A stretch of 64,000 nt of DNA from Symsagittifera roscoffensis (Eukaryota; Xenacoelomorpha; Acoela; Convolutidae): positions 53,457,074 through 53,521,073 of the forward strand of contig NC_087063.1 in NCBI RefSeq assembly GCF_963678635.1. Reading direction: 5' to 3'. A program made the position numbers and the translations under genes. Below are positions 1 to 10,986 of this stretch, in pieces. The notes below the pieces were generated by a model. The model did no database searches. It was not told where the DNA came from and was given only the letters and a program-made list of their open reading frames with translations. Positions within the stretch are counted from its first letter, which is position 1. Every line of letters starts with the position of its first letter.

Positions 1-4
1 GGTT

Positions 5-140
5 CACTCAATCTGAGCTAACTCTTCTAAATAAAATCATTGTTGATAAGTTTGGCAGGACTCTCCTTTTCTGAAATCTCCTCTCCATCTCTTTAACAAA
101 ACTATTAAATTTTCTGTGTTTCTATACAAGTTAAAAATAA
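5..140. repeat. 130 bp direct repeat, left copy
   Basis: This stretch recurs at 3414-3540 at roughly 85-90 percent identity by eye, in the same orientation and 3.4 kb away. The left copy has about 17 extra bases near 106-122. It overlaps the end of the 75 aa minus-strand frame, which stays open here and is broken in the right copy. It could be the ends of a decayed element or a segmental duplication. Confidence 0.6.
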
Positions 141-510
141 TACAACCTCCATCAACGTCTTCTGTCCACCACTCTTGTAGTTTTTTCGTTTGAATCATTC
201 GAAAATTGTTATTTTTTTTCTCGAGGGTGACTTGATTAAACAGAAGAAAAAATTGTCTCATCAAATTGGTTGGCTTTTATTTCTGAGAGGTTTTGTAGAA
301 TAAGGTTTCTTGTTGAATTGAATCTAATTTAAATTTTTTTTTAAATGAAGAATTGAATTGAAAACTACTCCTAATTATCACCACCTGGATTGAGTGCCTT
401 TATTTAGATTAAAAAAACAGTTAAATTTTTAAAAACGACCATTTTTTTACCAATCTCCTCAAATTAATTTTTGTTGAGAAGCTCTCAATTGTTAAAGTTA
501 TAATGGATTT

Positions 511-617
511 TTCAAGAATTTAAAAGACTTAGAAAATTCTAAAAAGTAATATGTAAGGTCCTAGTGAAAAATTCTAGAAATTACTCTGCTGATTATAACC
601 TTCAGAAGATTCTAGAA
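511..617. promoter_or_regulatory. Cluster of heat-shock-element-like motifs
   Basis: Heat shock factor binds inverted GAA units spaced every 5 bp. I see TTCaaGAA at 511-518, GAAaaTTC at 532-539, TTCtaGAA at 572-579 and a perfect three-unit GAAgaTTCtaGAA at 605-617. Four such motifs in 107 bp is striking, although the background is AT-rich. No adjacent gene is recognisable, so the target is unknown. The motifs may belong to a mobile element rather than a gene promoter. Confidence 0.4.
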
Positions 618-629
618 GTTTTTGGGTTA

Positions 630-702
630 TGACGTCATTTTCTCTGGTGAAAATAATCTACAACTTTCACTGTTCTATAAACTTTGAAGAGTAGTGACGT
701 CA
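630..702. promoter_or_regulatory. Two CRE-like TGACGTCA palindromes
   Basis: The 8 bp palindrome TGACGTCA occurs at 630-637 and 695-702, each followed by TTTT(C/A)TCT, so the pair is a short imperfect repeat. It matches the full cAMP response element bound by CREB/ATF bZIP factors. It lies just right of the heat-shock-like cluster, which suggests one compact regulatory region, but no transcript start can be named. Confidence 0.35.
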
Positions 703-949
703 TTTTATCTGTCAGAGTTACTTTTTTATTGCCTAAATAAGTCAAGAAACACCTTATTACCTCTGTCGAGAATCATTTCAGACTCTGTGATCAGCTTTTT
801 TAAATCATTTTTCTATTGATATTTGAATAGTTGTTATAAGAATCATGTTTCTTTTATCCAGCCTAAACACTTTCTTACTTAAAAATGTATTTAGTTTTTA
901 ACACGTATGCAATCATTCATTTAAAAATTTTTGCAACTTGTAGAATTTG

Positions 950-1430
950 ACTTGATTTTCTTGACAAGTATGCAAAATTATTATTAATTTTTTTACAAGA
1001 TGCGAAAATTGTTTTAATAGTTGAATATTTTGCAAAATGTAAAAATTTTCATGAGTTTATCACGAGTGTGCGAAATCATCTTGGGTAAAAGGCAGGTTTT
1101 TTCTTGATTTTCCAAAAATTTCTATATTGATGACTTGGACCGCTATTCCCGATGTTATTTCAATAGTTTTCTGTTGTTTTTGATCAGTAGACTTGCAAAA
1201 ATTAGTATTCTAATTCATTAAATTTTGAACAAGTGTAAGAACAAATTGTTAACACTGCAAGAAGAACTAATAATTTTTTGACAAGATGCTAAAAGGGTTT
1301 AAAATTTTGGATAAATTGTGAAAAGTGTTTCAATTTTTTTTGACAAAATGAGAAAAGTATTTCACTTTTTTTCGACCAATAGCGAAAAAAGGATCCTTTT
1401 TTTTTGACAAAATGCTCAGAAATTTCAGCA
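950..1430. repeat. Degenerate T-rich tandem repeat
   Basis: A loose unit of the form TTTTTGACAA(A/G)ATGCGAAAA recurs roughly every 45-60 bp, most clearly between 1270 and 1430. Spacing and sequence are imperfect, so this is an old decayed array. No protein-coding signal is present. Confidence 0.45.
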
Positions 1431-2917
1431 AGCTCGATGTTATTCTGTCTAAAAAGCTTTCTACATCAACATTTTCTTAAAACTTTCTAAATCCAAAATA
1501 ATATAATGTAGATCTTGATATCAAATTTATGCTTTCATTTATGTATCATCTTCCAAAAAATAACGGGTTTGAGTTTACGTCACTAGAATTATCCTCAAAA
1601 CATCTGATAACAAGTTTTTCAATGAATTACACATAAATATAAATCTTTGAGGTTTTTCATTTAGAATTTTTCTCAAGATATAGCTTATAAGCTAACTTTC
1701 AGTAAAATGATTTCATTATTACTAACTAATTAAATTAATTTTCTATCTAAATTTAGAAATTTTTAATTTCTGCTTTCTCTACTATCTTCCAATTTAATCC
1801 ATTTTGAACAAAAATTTATTTGAAAATTGATTTTTAGATGGAAAATGTATCATTTCAATGAACTTTTAATAATCAGAAGCAGAAATAATACCATAAGTCC
1901 TTTGCTGAAAATCTTCACAAAACTTTCTCAACCTGATAACTGTATGTTGCTGTTTCAACTCTGAATTTCTATTTTGAAGTAAGTTTATCTTCTTGAGATC
2001 AGTTATCAATTTATTTTATGAACAAGAAGAAAACCATAATTATTTGTAAATCAATCCTCATTACCTGCTTAACAACGCACTATCCTATGAACACTTTAAG
2101 AGGCACTAAACAAGGAAAACTTTAAAATGAAAACATGGCAAAACCTTTCAACTAGTCGATGTTAATTGAATATAGAGTTTCTTAAAACAATTTCTTGAGT
2201 AATACTTATCCACTCATTGGCATATGTTATGCACTTTTACTACAAACTTTTGTAAGAAAATCTCCGCAAGCTTGCAATTTATTGAGTTTTTACTATAGGT
2301 TAAAGACTTTTGGATTGAGTTCCATTGAAGTTTTCACGACGATTTGACCTCGATTGATGCTGTTTTTTTTGTCAATGAGAACCTTTTAATAAAAGAATGA
2401 CAGATCAAAAAATGAGATGAGAACATTAAGATGAATCAAGATGAAATTTTTACTAGAAGTTTTTCAAATTTATTGTGTAGACTTTTCAGATTCAGTGAAA
2501 ATTAATATTCATAATAATTTATCTTATGCTTTAATATAAAAAGTAAAAATCTAAACTTCTGTTGGAGTATATCTGGAGACTGCTGAGCACATAAATTAAC
2601 AATATCAGCGCTTACGATTTCTTGAAGCTTGTAAGCGAGTGTATTCTCTGCCACATTCATTACATGCAAGTCTTTCGTTTCCACTCAGTGACAGCATCTC
2701 AAGAAAGAACTTTAGAATAAATGGGAGATTTAGACTGTGCAGAATTTTTATATAAAAAGAGTTGAACACCCTCAAAAAATGAATGAAAGTAAACAAAAAC
2801 AGCAATTTTTAATCAATTGTTTTTAACGTGAAAAAAATTAGATTTATTTTTACCCTAATTAACCAAGCTGAAAAAAAAAATCCTCCAATCTAACTATGGA
2901 GTTTTCAAAATTTTTGA

Positions 2918-2997
2918 TATCAACCAATCGGAATTGTGTGTTTCTTCACAGGTAAAGTTTGTGGTATCGACCAATCAGAGTGAAGTATTCACAGATT
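2918..2997. repeat. Tandem CCAAT-containing duplication
   Basis: A unit of about 40 bp, TATC(A/G)ACCAATC followed by TTCACAG, is present twice in direct orientation. Each copy has a CCAAT box. It may be a promoter fragment or a chance duplication in the flank. Confidence 0.35.
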
Positions 2998-3413
2998 TTA
3001 AAATATTTCTAGATCAGAACAAAACTTCCCAATTGATCAGTTTTATTGACTTTTTCCAATATAGTCAGCAAGTACATTTGAAACCAAAGTGAGGCAAATA
3101 AGATACCTTGTCTGGTTTAGATTAATTTCTCAACACTCAGTTCAAAATTTGAAATTTCGGTAAAATCATTTTTTCTGTTTCTAACCAGTGAAAATAGAAA
3201 ATATCAAAATGTACACTTTTTTGTTTTCTTGTTGATATATTGTATTATAAACAACCGGAAGTTTTTTAATTTGGATAATCGATTAAAAGATAATCTTCTG
3301 ACAAATCTAGATCCTGCATTTGTATCAAAATCAAAACAGTAATCAAAATGATGTTCCTTGTCTTCAATTTTTGTATCATAGGCTCTTCCATTGTTTTGTT
3401 TTTTGTTGATCTA

Positions 3414-3540
3414 CCACTCAATCTGAGTTAAATCTTCTAAATAAAATCCTTGTTGATACGTTTGGCAGTACTCTCCTTTTCTGAAATCTCCTCTCCATCT
3501 TTTTAACTTGTGTTTCTGTACAAGTTAAAATTAATACGAC
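3414..3540. repeat. 130 bp direct repeat, right copy
   Basis: This is the partner of 5-140. It stops abruptly at about 3540, where the sequence changes into the giant-ORF2 relic. That junction is either the edge of an insertion or a recombination point. Confidence 0.6.
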
Positions 3541-4009
3541 TGATGCCATGGTTTAGAGCCAACATGACTGCGTCGTTGTATGAGTATGCCAAGAAGCATA
3601 TGTCGAAGCACAGCAGGGTGTACAGTGCGTTTCAGCTGGACATTGGAGCAGGAGCTTTCAAGAGTGCTTTTGTGACTCATCGGAATGTGGTGACCACTGC
3701 AGTGAAAAAGACATCCAGAACAAATGAAGGTGACGAGAGAGAAAGAGAAAATGTTGAAGGAAAACCTAGAAAAAAACGTGACGTTGTGCCTCCACAACAG
3801 CTTCTACAGAAACAGGGGGACGAGGGTAGATCCTCTATCTTATTGCAAACAAAGGGTAAAAGAGCAGATGGATTATAGGAATAGCCACCAACGTGTTGCC
3901 AGACACTGAGACTGAAAATGCAGAGTCAATGTCGCAGGAGGAGGAGATGGAACATTTACAAATAGCCGAAAAACAAGATGCAAGAAAGAGAAAGATTAGA
4001 AGACTTTAG
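3540..4009 (+). pseudogene. Diverged relic of the C-terminus of the giant ORF2 protein
   Basis: From the ATG at 3546 the frame reads PWFRANMTASLYEYAKKHM and then a THRNVVTT motif. These align with the ends of the intact ORF2 proteins of Elements B and C (PWFRATLTSWLY, LTHRNAIT). After about 3720 the homology shifts to another frame (LEKNVTLCLHNSF against LARNVSLSLHNSF). A further shift gives an acidic stretch and a basic KRKIRRL tail ending at 4009. By eye it is only about half identical to B and C at the protein level, while B and C are far closer to each other, so it belongs to a separate sister family. Nothing upstream of this C-terminal piece is present. Frameshifts make it non-functional. 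Confidence 0.75.
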
Positions 4010-4617
4010 AAGTCTTAGAATTTTATGTGATGAAAGCAAAGAAGAAAACAAAAAAATGAATAAGGAAGTGAGCAAAAAGCAACAAATGAGAAGGTGTTAA
4101 AACTCAGAAATGTTTTTGTGAGAAAAACTCAAATGAGAAACTAAGCAACTAAACTTGCAATTGAAACTGAATGAAAGAAAGTTTTAATTGATTTTTGAAG
4201 TTAAGAAAATGTTGCAGTTATAAATTTTTATTGTAACTTTAGTTACTGGCTTAAGAGACACTTAATATTTATCTAGAAGCGGCTTGAGTGAAGAGTAGAT
4301 TAAATATTCCACCCTGCATGATTGTTTTTAATCAACTAAGATGACTGATCACTTTATGGTGACATGAAGTGCTCGGGTAATCTCTTGAAAAGGGAGATTA
4401 TTTCATTGTTCCTTCTTACCGCCGAGTTCCTTCGTTTTAAAATTCAGGACCAATAACAATTGAATTTCCAAAAGAAAGCAGCATTTTAGGTTATTTTAAG
4501 TTTGTTGATTGGCAGGACCGCCCTGCGTTCCAACACTTTTTAAACCTAGGAGAAAAAGTTTTAAATCGAGACATTGGCTCTGAAAGTCAGAAAAGATGTT
4601 TTATCATGAGTCATATC
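4010..4617. other. Non-coding gap between ORF2 relic and Element A
   Basis: I see no gene here. A short hairpin occurs near 4379-4400 (TAATCTC, loop, GAGATTA). No LTR or primer-binding site matching Elements B and C is found, so Element A has lost its 5' end. Alignment to the other leaders begins abruptly near 4618 in an A-rich stretch. Confidence 0.5.
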
Positions 4618-4860
4618 CTAAAAAACCAGCAAAAGACAAAACGCGAAACAAAAACCGAAAAAGAATCGAAAAAGGAACAAAAACCATAAAACAAAAAATG
4701 ACAGTGACTTTGACACCAAATTAGTTGGATCAAACCTTTATATTAATTAAATAGTATACCCATGCTGTTTTTTATAAGACCGATCGTTTCGATCATTTCA
4801 GCAATCTGAAAAGGTGCCCGAGTGTGGGGCGTTGTGAAGGGTTTTCAAATAGCTTGCAAC

Positions 4861-4990
4861 TTAGCTGGACCATTAGGAGACGTGACTGGAACAGGTGACC
4901 AGTCGAGTGGGAAAGTGGTTCACAGGGACTTAGCTGGACCATTAGGAGACTTGACTGGAACAGGTGACCAGCCAAGTGGGAAAGTGATGC
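4861..4990 (+). repeat. 68 bp leader tandem repeat (Element A, two copies)
   Basis: Two direct units share TTAGCTGGACCATTAGGAGA and GGTGACCAG. Homologous units occur twice in B (16790-16911) and three times in C (40152-40350). The conserved position in all three leaders, with varying copy number, argues for a repeat-generating RNA or packaging element and not chance. Confidence 0.75.
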
Positions 4991-5833
4991 TGGTGATTGA
5001 GTGCAGGACAAGTCAAGGAAAAACCAGCACGGGATCAGAGCAACAAGAGAGGACGGGGGAGTTCTCAAGTTGGTCACACGGGTATCGTTAAAATCCATAT
5101 TACATTATAGGAGATAAGAGTAAAATTGGATATGCGGAACCCCACTGTTTTGAGGAACGTTTTTACTCAAGCAGGCCTGGAAACAGGTTCTATGGTTTTC
5201 TCTCAAGAGGTTTAGCACCCGGCGCTTAAGGTAATTTTCGGCTTAAGAGGTGGGCTAAAGAGGGGAGAGGTTAGAAGGGGGGCTGGTTAGGTTAGAGGCT
5301 GGCGGTTGTAAATTGTAAAAAGAGGGGACACATTAGAGTAACTAATTGATCGACATCGTGGGTTTAATTACATTAGATTCTTACACGCGTTGATTGTAAG
5401 AAGCGGAGAGCCGAATTTAGCATCGAATTGAGGTAGGTACCCTGGTCGGATCGGGTGGGGTGAACGGACGTAGACAGTTTTTGTGATATCTCATAAGATT
5501 GCTAGCAGGGGGGAGGAGAACGCGTGGCAATCAGGTACCAGACATTTTTTTGTTAATTTTCAGATAAAGGGTCGAAACAAGTCACCTTTGAGCTTTAGGT
5601 GGGTTTATTTCTCTGTTTTTATCATTATTTTTGTCTCTGTTCAAATTTTGACGCTTTTGTTAAAAATGTTTTAATCGGTTTTGGACAAACAGGTGATCAC
5701 AAGACACCTCGAACAAGTTGGGTTTCAACTTGCATCAAAATATTAAAAGAGAAACAAAAACAAGGGGTTTGATAATTCTAACTTTTGGCCAGTAAGATTG
5801 GGTTTCGAGTGGTGGTACCAGGTACAGTGGTTC

Positions 5834-6480
5834 AAGGCAGTCTTGGGACAGGCAGTCTTGGGACAGGCAGTCTTGAGACAGGCAGTCTTGGGACAGGCAG
5901 TCTTGGGACAGGCAGTCTTGGGACAGGCAGTCTTGGGACAGGCAGTCTTGGGACAGGCAGTCTTGGGACAGGCGGTCTTGGGACAGGTAGTCTTGGGACA
6001 GGCGGTCTTGGGACAGGCAGTCTTGGGACAGGCAGTCATGGGACAGTAGTCTTGGGACAGGCAGTCATGGGACAGTCAGTCTTGCGACAGTAGTCTTTGG
6101 ACAGGCAGTCATGAGACAGTAGTCTTGGGACAGGCAGTCATGAGACAGTAGTCTTGGGACAGGCAGTCTTGGGACAGGCAGTCTTGGGACAGGCAGTCTT
6201 GAGACAAGCGGTCTTGGGACAGGCAAACTTGGGACAGGCAGTCTTGGGATAGGCAGTCTTGGGACAGTAGTCTTGGGACAGGCAGTCTTGGGACAGGCAG
6301 TCTTGGGACAGCACCAGAAAGTCTTGGGACAGTACCTAAGAGTCTTGTGGCAGCACCAGAAAGTCTTGGGACAGCACCAGAGAAGTCTTGGGTCAGTACA
6401 TAGAATCCTAGAGACATTACCAGGAAGTCTTGGGATGGTACAAGAAAGTTGTGTGACGGTACTAGAAGTTCTTGGGACAG
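5834..6480 (+). repeat. Leader minisatellite with GTCTTGGGACA core (Element A, 15 bp unit)
   Basis: This array has more than 25 units of mostly 15 bp (GTCTTGGGACAGGCA), decaying to irregular spacing after about 6310. Because 15 is a multiple of 3 the array stays open in several frames, which produces artificial GQAVL-type ORFs on both strands. The same 11 bp core, with different spacing, lies at the same position in B and C just upstream of gag. Confidence 0.85.
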
Positions 6481-6683
6481 TGCTCAACGCTCAATTAAAA
6501 GCAAAAGGACCGGTCCGGGCGATTAAAATCGCAAAAGATCCATTTCATTAAGATCACGAATTGTAGATTTATTTTACTTAAAAGAATTACGAAATTTTTT
6601 ATTTAGAAATTTTATCCGTAGAATAGAAATTTGTGTAGATAGCAAATTAGTATTGTAGATAGAAAAAATTGTAATTAAAAAAG

Positions 6684-9600
6684 ATGAGGCCTAGTAGGGT
6701 ACCAATAGCAGAAAAAAGGGTTCTAGATTCGAAGACAAAACATAACTGGTCGCAACGAAAACTGATGCCGTCGGACCAAAAAGTAACAAGGAAGAACTTT
6801 TCAGTGAGCATTGTCAACACAAGAAGCGCAAATGAAAACAAGACGAGAGGAAGCGCTGAAGAGGGACGGACGGAACCTGCTATAGAAAAAGATCTTGAGA
6901 CACCAGATCAGAGTGTTGATTAAATAGAGAAGAAGACAACGGAGTCGATACCGATGCCGAACGCAGAAGAACAGAAGCAAAAGTCGATGGAATTCTCACC
7001 GATAGACACTGTGGAGGACACGACGGGCAACACGCCAGAAACGATAAAGGACGAGTCTCAAGCGAAAAGAACGTCATTTATAGAAAGGATAGCAATGATG
7101 GTCGGAATGAAATCGAGAGACATAGTGGAAGAAGAACAAAAGGCCGAGAAAGGCAAAACGTTTGGAACAGTTTCCACGAGAACAACAGAGGCCAACCGAG
7201 ATGACGATCAGGCCAAACATGGGGCAACAGCTAGTCATGGGGCAGCAGCTGACCATGAATTAATAACCTCACTTGAGTACGGCGATTTAATGGCGAAGTT
7301 AGATCAGATCGACAGAAGACTAAAGTGCAGCGAGGAAGATCGAGAAGTAATAAAGAAAGAATTGAGGTACAACAAGCACGAGTACCTAGACAGCTACTTC
7401 AATCTGGCGAAGGCGACGGAGGAAAAGCTTCAGCAAATGTCAGACAAGGTAGAGGCCACTGACAAAGACCGCGAGGAAAATATCAACACACACATGCAGG
7501 TAATTAAGCAACGGTATGACGCTGTGAACAGCCACTTAGGGAGTCTGGAAACGAGAATGGACACAATGAGTAGGGACCAGGCTGAGAGTTCATGTGCCAT
7601 ACAGGCTAAACTAGATGCCATCTTAAGAAACTCCACTACTTCACAAGACAGGCCGATAACGGATCGAACGCAAGGTAACAGGGTTGATTTCGTGGAGCCA
7701 CAACGGAACAAGCGTGAGTCAAAACCATTACCGTTACCCCGGGCGCGGTGAACATCGGTCCAGGGGGCCAAAACAATTATTAAGTGTGGGACCTCAACTA
7801 CGACAAATGGCCCGGGGAATTCCACAACAAGCAATAATGCAGGACCTGATGCCATGACGTGGGCTAGCACCTGGGAAATGATGAATAGAACATTAGAAGC
7901 GTTCAAACACTGATTCGAGTGAGAGAGGATGTGGCAAGTCCAGGAAAACCTTCAAGAAGCCAAAAGAATTTAAGGATGACTCAGACGTATGCATCGATAC
8001 TTGGGTAGAAGTCATGAGACTACATTTGGAACAGGACAACTTGAATGACGAGAGATAAACCTGCACAGCGATACTCAGCAACTTAGAAGGCACGGTGTTG
8101 AAATGCGTAGTTACAAAGACGGAAGAGGATGACGACACAGCGGACAAGATCTTCGAGATATTGTTGAACCGATTCGGGTCAGGCATAAAGGGTCACCAAG
8201 CGATGATGAGATTCGAAAAAAGAAGGCAAAGGGACGATGAATCAATTGATCGGTTCCTAGATGATCTCGAGAGCTTGAGACGATGGAGTGATCCTGAAGA
8301 GTCAACAAACAGAAGGAACTTTAGCATCGCCTCGAAGTTCATCGATGGAGTGAAAAGGTACGACTCGAGAAAAATGCTAGCAATGTACTACACACTGTCG
8401 AAAGATAGCGCACCGACTCCAGAAGAGATGAGACAGAAATCAAGAGAGTAAATGCTAATGAAACCCAAGAAATACCCATATTCGGATAACAGGAACATGC
8501 AAGGGGGAGTCAACCACAAAGGTCGTCATGGTACAAGCCTAGAGATGACATGGACAAACGTAGATCATGCGCAAACTGCGGGTCAGCTGATCATCACGTG
8601 GCGGATTGCATGACGTAGAAACAAGGCATGAAGAGTCTGGGGTATGCTACGGATGAGGAAGATTTGAGCCAGATGGAGGAGCACGAGTTCTACAGCGGCC
8701 TAATCATCAAGAGAGGTGCGAGATGCTTCTTCTGCAATCTAGAGGGCCACTTTAGGATGGACTGTCCTTTATTTTGGGAAGCAGTAAAAAATCAAAGTCA
8801 TCCGAAACACAAGTTAGCGTTAGCGGTGGTGCAGAACACGAGGAACAGACAAGCCGAGTTTGAAACAAAAAACTAAGAGGCCCCCGAATGCGGAACTACC
8901 GACAAACACGGTGAAAGCTGTAAGGCAGGTCAATAGTGCCATAGAGACCATGACCAGGAAGTCTCCACAGATGAATTTTGAGAGAGCAGCTGCGGAGGCT
9001 TTTAACTAGGTGAAACAGGATCTAGCGACGAAGGAGATAGAGCAACGATTGAAACAGGAGATCTAAAAGCAGAAGTTAAACGAGACGTTAAATTGGTCAG
9101 TGCCGGTGGCAGAAGCCGTAGTGGGAGCGACTAAGAGTGGAAATTGCAACACTTTGAAAATGGTGACGGGAAAGCCATTCGTCTTAACAAAGATCGGAGC
9201 CAGGATAATGTCGATAATCACTGTGGGCGGCCACGAAGTGACGAGGAACTTGAGTGAACCAGCGACCAGACATTAATGCACATTGATGTGTACGCAGATT
9301 ACTTGAGTGCAATAAGTCCACAGACGACTTCTAGAGCCTTGAGGGCGTTACTGACAAGAGGTAGCAACAAGTCAGTCCGTGTGGAGAATAGATACACAGA
9401 AGCTTATGGTCCGCATGAGGTGATGTTAAATATAAATGGGATAAATATCTACAGGAAAACCATGATAACATGTGATGAGGACCTAACCGGACAGATCTAC
9501 TAGGGCAAGGAAGAATTGAAAGTAAGACCGATTGGACACTGCGCAATATTAGAAGAGGATACTATGCACATCGGGACGGAGGAAGACGTATCAGCACACG

Positions 9601-10083
9601 TTCTCGACATAAGTGGCAAGAAGACTCAGTTACTAGGGTTGCTTGATACGGAAGCAGTCTTGAGTGTTATACCAATCGAGACTTGGGAGCGAATGGGTTT
9701 CGACAAAGATGACTTGATAAACTCAAGAATACGACTGTCAGCTGCAAACAAAGGGGGCGCTGCGGGTACTAGGTAGGACACCAATAATGGCCCTCAACCT
9801 GGGGGAACGCAACCTGTGGATGAGTTTTCTTGGGGTGGAGAACCTAGACGATTCTGACCAGTTCATTTTAGGCAAAGACTTCATCAGAAATTTCGACGTA
9901 ACGATTGATCTAAACAATGCCATGTTCAGGATTCAGAACCCGGACGCGAAGTACGTAATTAAACCGGTAAATCTGATAATGGCAAATAAGAAAAAAGCGC
10001 CGGTAATCTTGAGTAGGAGGGTAAGGCTGAAAGCGAACGAAGCGGCAATTGTAGGCATTCGGATTAAAAATTATAATGAATAA
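6684..10083 (+). pseudogene. Element A gag-protease pseudogene
   Basis: This is the counterpart of the Gag-protease part of B (18653-21997) and C (42137 on). It starts at an equivalent ATG (MRPSRVPIAEKR) and keeps the coiled coil (about 7270-7630), the capsid region (about 7930-8450), the CCHC knuckles (first near 8566, second CFFCNLEGHFRMDC near 8730) and the protease region near 9640. There the DTGA active-site motif has become DTEA. Several in-frame stops (for example near 6922 and 8056) and frameshifts break it. Homology ends shortly after the protease, where the sequence jumps back to leader repeats. Confidence 0.85.
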
Positions 10084-10118
10084 GTGACGAAAAGCAAGTA
10101 TGCATAGTCCCAAATCCG

Positions 10119-10470
10119 GTCTTGGGACAGGCAGTCTTGGGACAGGCAGTCTTGGGACAGGCAGTCTTGGGACAGTAGACTTGGGACAGGCAGTCTTGGG
10201 GAAGGCAGTCTTGGGACAGTAGTCTTGGGACAGTAGTCTTGGGACAGGCAGTCTTGGGACAGTAGTCTTGGGACAGGCAGTCTGGGGACAGGCACTCTTG
10301 GGACAGGGCAGTCTTGGAACAGCACCAGAAAGTCGTGGGACAGTGCCTAAGAGTCTTGGGACAGCACCAGAGAAATCTTGGGTCAGTACATATAATCCTA
10401 GGGACATTACCAGGAAGTCTTGGGATGGTACAAGAAAGTTGTGTGACGGTACCAAAAGGTCTTGGGACAG
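10119..10470 (+). repeat. Second copy of the leader minisatellite inside Element A
   Basis: The GTCTTGGGACAGGCA array reappears directly after truncated pol sequence, followed by the same GCACCAGAAAGT-type degenerate tail seen at 6310-6480. A leader therefore follows a protease fragment head to tail. This is explained by recombination between two copies, the repeats being the likely crossover site. Confidence 0.8.
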
Positions 10471-10670
10471 TGCTCAACGCTCAATTAAAAGCAAAAGGAC
10501 CGGTCCGGGCGATTAAAATCGCGAAAGATCCATTTCATTAAGATCACGAATTGTAGATTTATTTTACTTAAGAGAATTAGGAATATTTTTAGAAATTTTA
10601 TCCGTAGAATAGAAAATTGTGTAGATAGAAATTAGTATTGTAGATAGAAAAAATTGTAAGTAAAAAACTT

Positions 10671-10986
10671 GAGGCGTAGTAGGGTACCAATAGCAGAAAA
10701 AAGGGTTCTAGAATCGAAGACAAAACATAAAACTGATGCCGTCGGACCAAATAGTAACAAGGAAGAACTTTTCAGTGAGCTTGGTCAACACAAGAAGCGA
10801 AAAGGAAAACAAGACGAGAGGAAGCGCTGAAGAGGGACGGACGGAACCTGCTATAGAAATTGATCTTGAGACACCAGATCAGAGTGTTGATGAAGTAGAT
10901 AAGAAGACAACGGAGTCGATACCGATGCCGAACGCAGAAGAATAGAAGCAAAAGTCGATGGAATTCTCACCGATAGACACTGTGGA
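10671..10986 (+). pseudogene. Duplicate 5' fragment of gag in Element A
   Basis: This repeats the gag start of 6684-7020 with small differences (the first ATG is changed to TTG, and there is a short deletion near 10735). It ends at CACTGTGGAGGA, where the sequence fuses at a GAGGCAG microhomology into the middle of ORF2. The fragment is about 105 codons and cannot make a functional Gag. Confidence 0.8.

Larger units (their letters stand above)
1..3411. other. AT-rich flank with no supportable gene
   Basis: No open frame here is long enough, or similar enough to a family I know, to call a gene. Base composition is visibly more AT-rich than in the retroelements to the right. Two weak minus-strand frames stand out. 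Residues 37-264 give 75 aa with a Trp-rich stretch (EWWTEDVDGG). Around 2605-2690 a frame carries a half C2H2 zinc finger (CNECGREY) near its end. Either may be an exon or a decayed gene; neither can be assigned. The short regulatory-like motifs and repeats are listed separately. Confidence 0.5.

Noticed and set aside
37-264. 75-codon minus-strand ORF as a gene
   Set aside because: It has a protein-like composition, but no family is recognised, there are no splice signals or a second conserved copy, and the repeat copy at 3414-3540 is broken.
2605-2805. Minus-strand zinc-finger gene
   Set aside because: Only the first half of a C2H2 motif is present, in a short frame within AT-rich DNA; the two overlapping frames cannot be joined by a clear intron.
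5743-6551. Long repetitive ORFs on both strands over the leader minisatellites (GQAVL, PKTACPKT, SWDSGLGT types), also at 10064-10541, 17822-18209 and 40999-41602
   Set aside because: They exist only because the repeat unit lacks stops; unit length and frame differ among A, B and C, and no start or domain is conserved.
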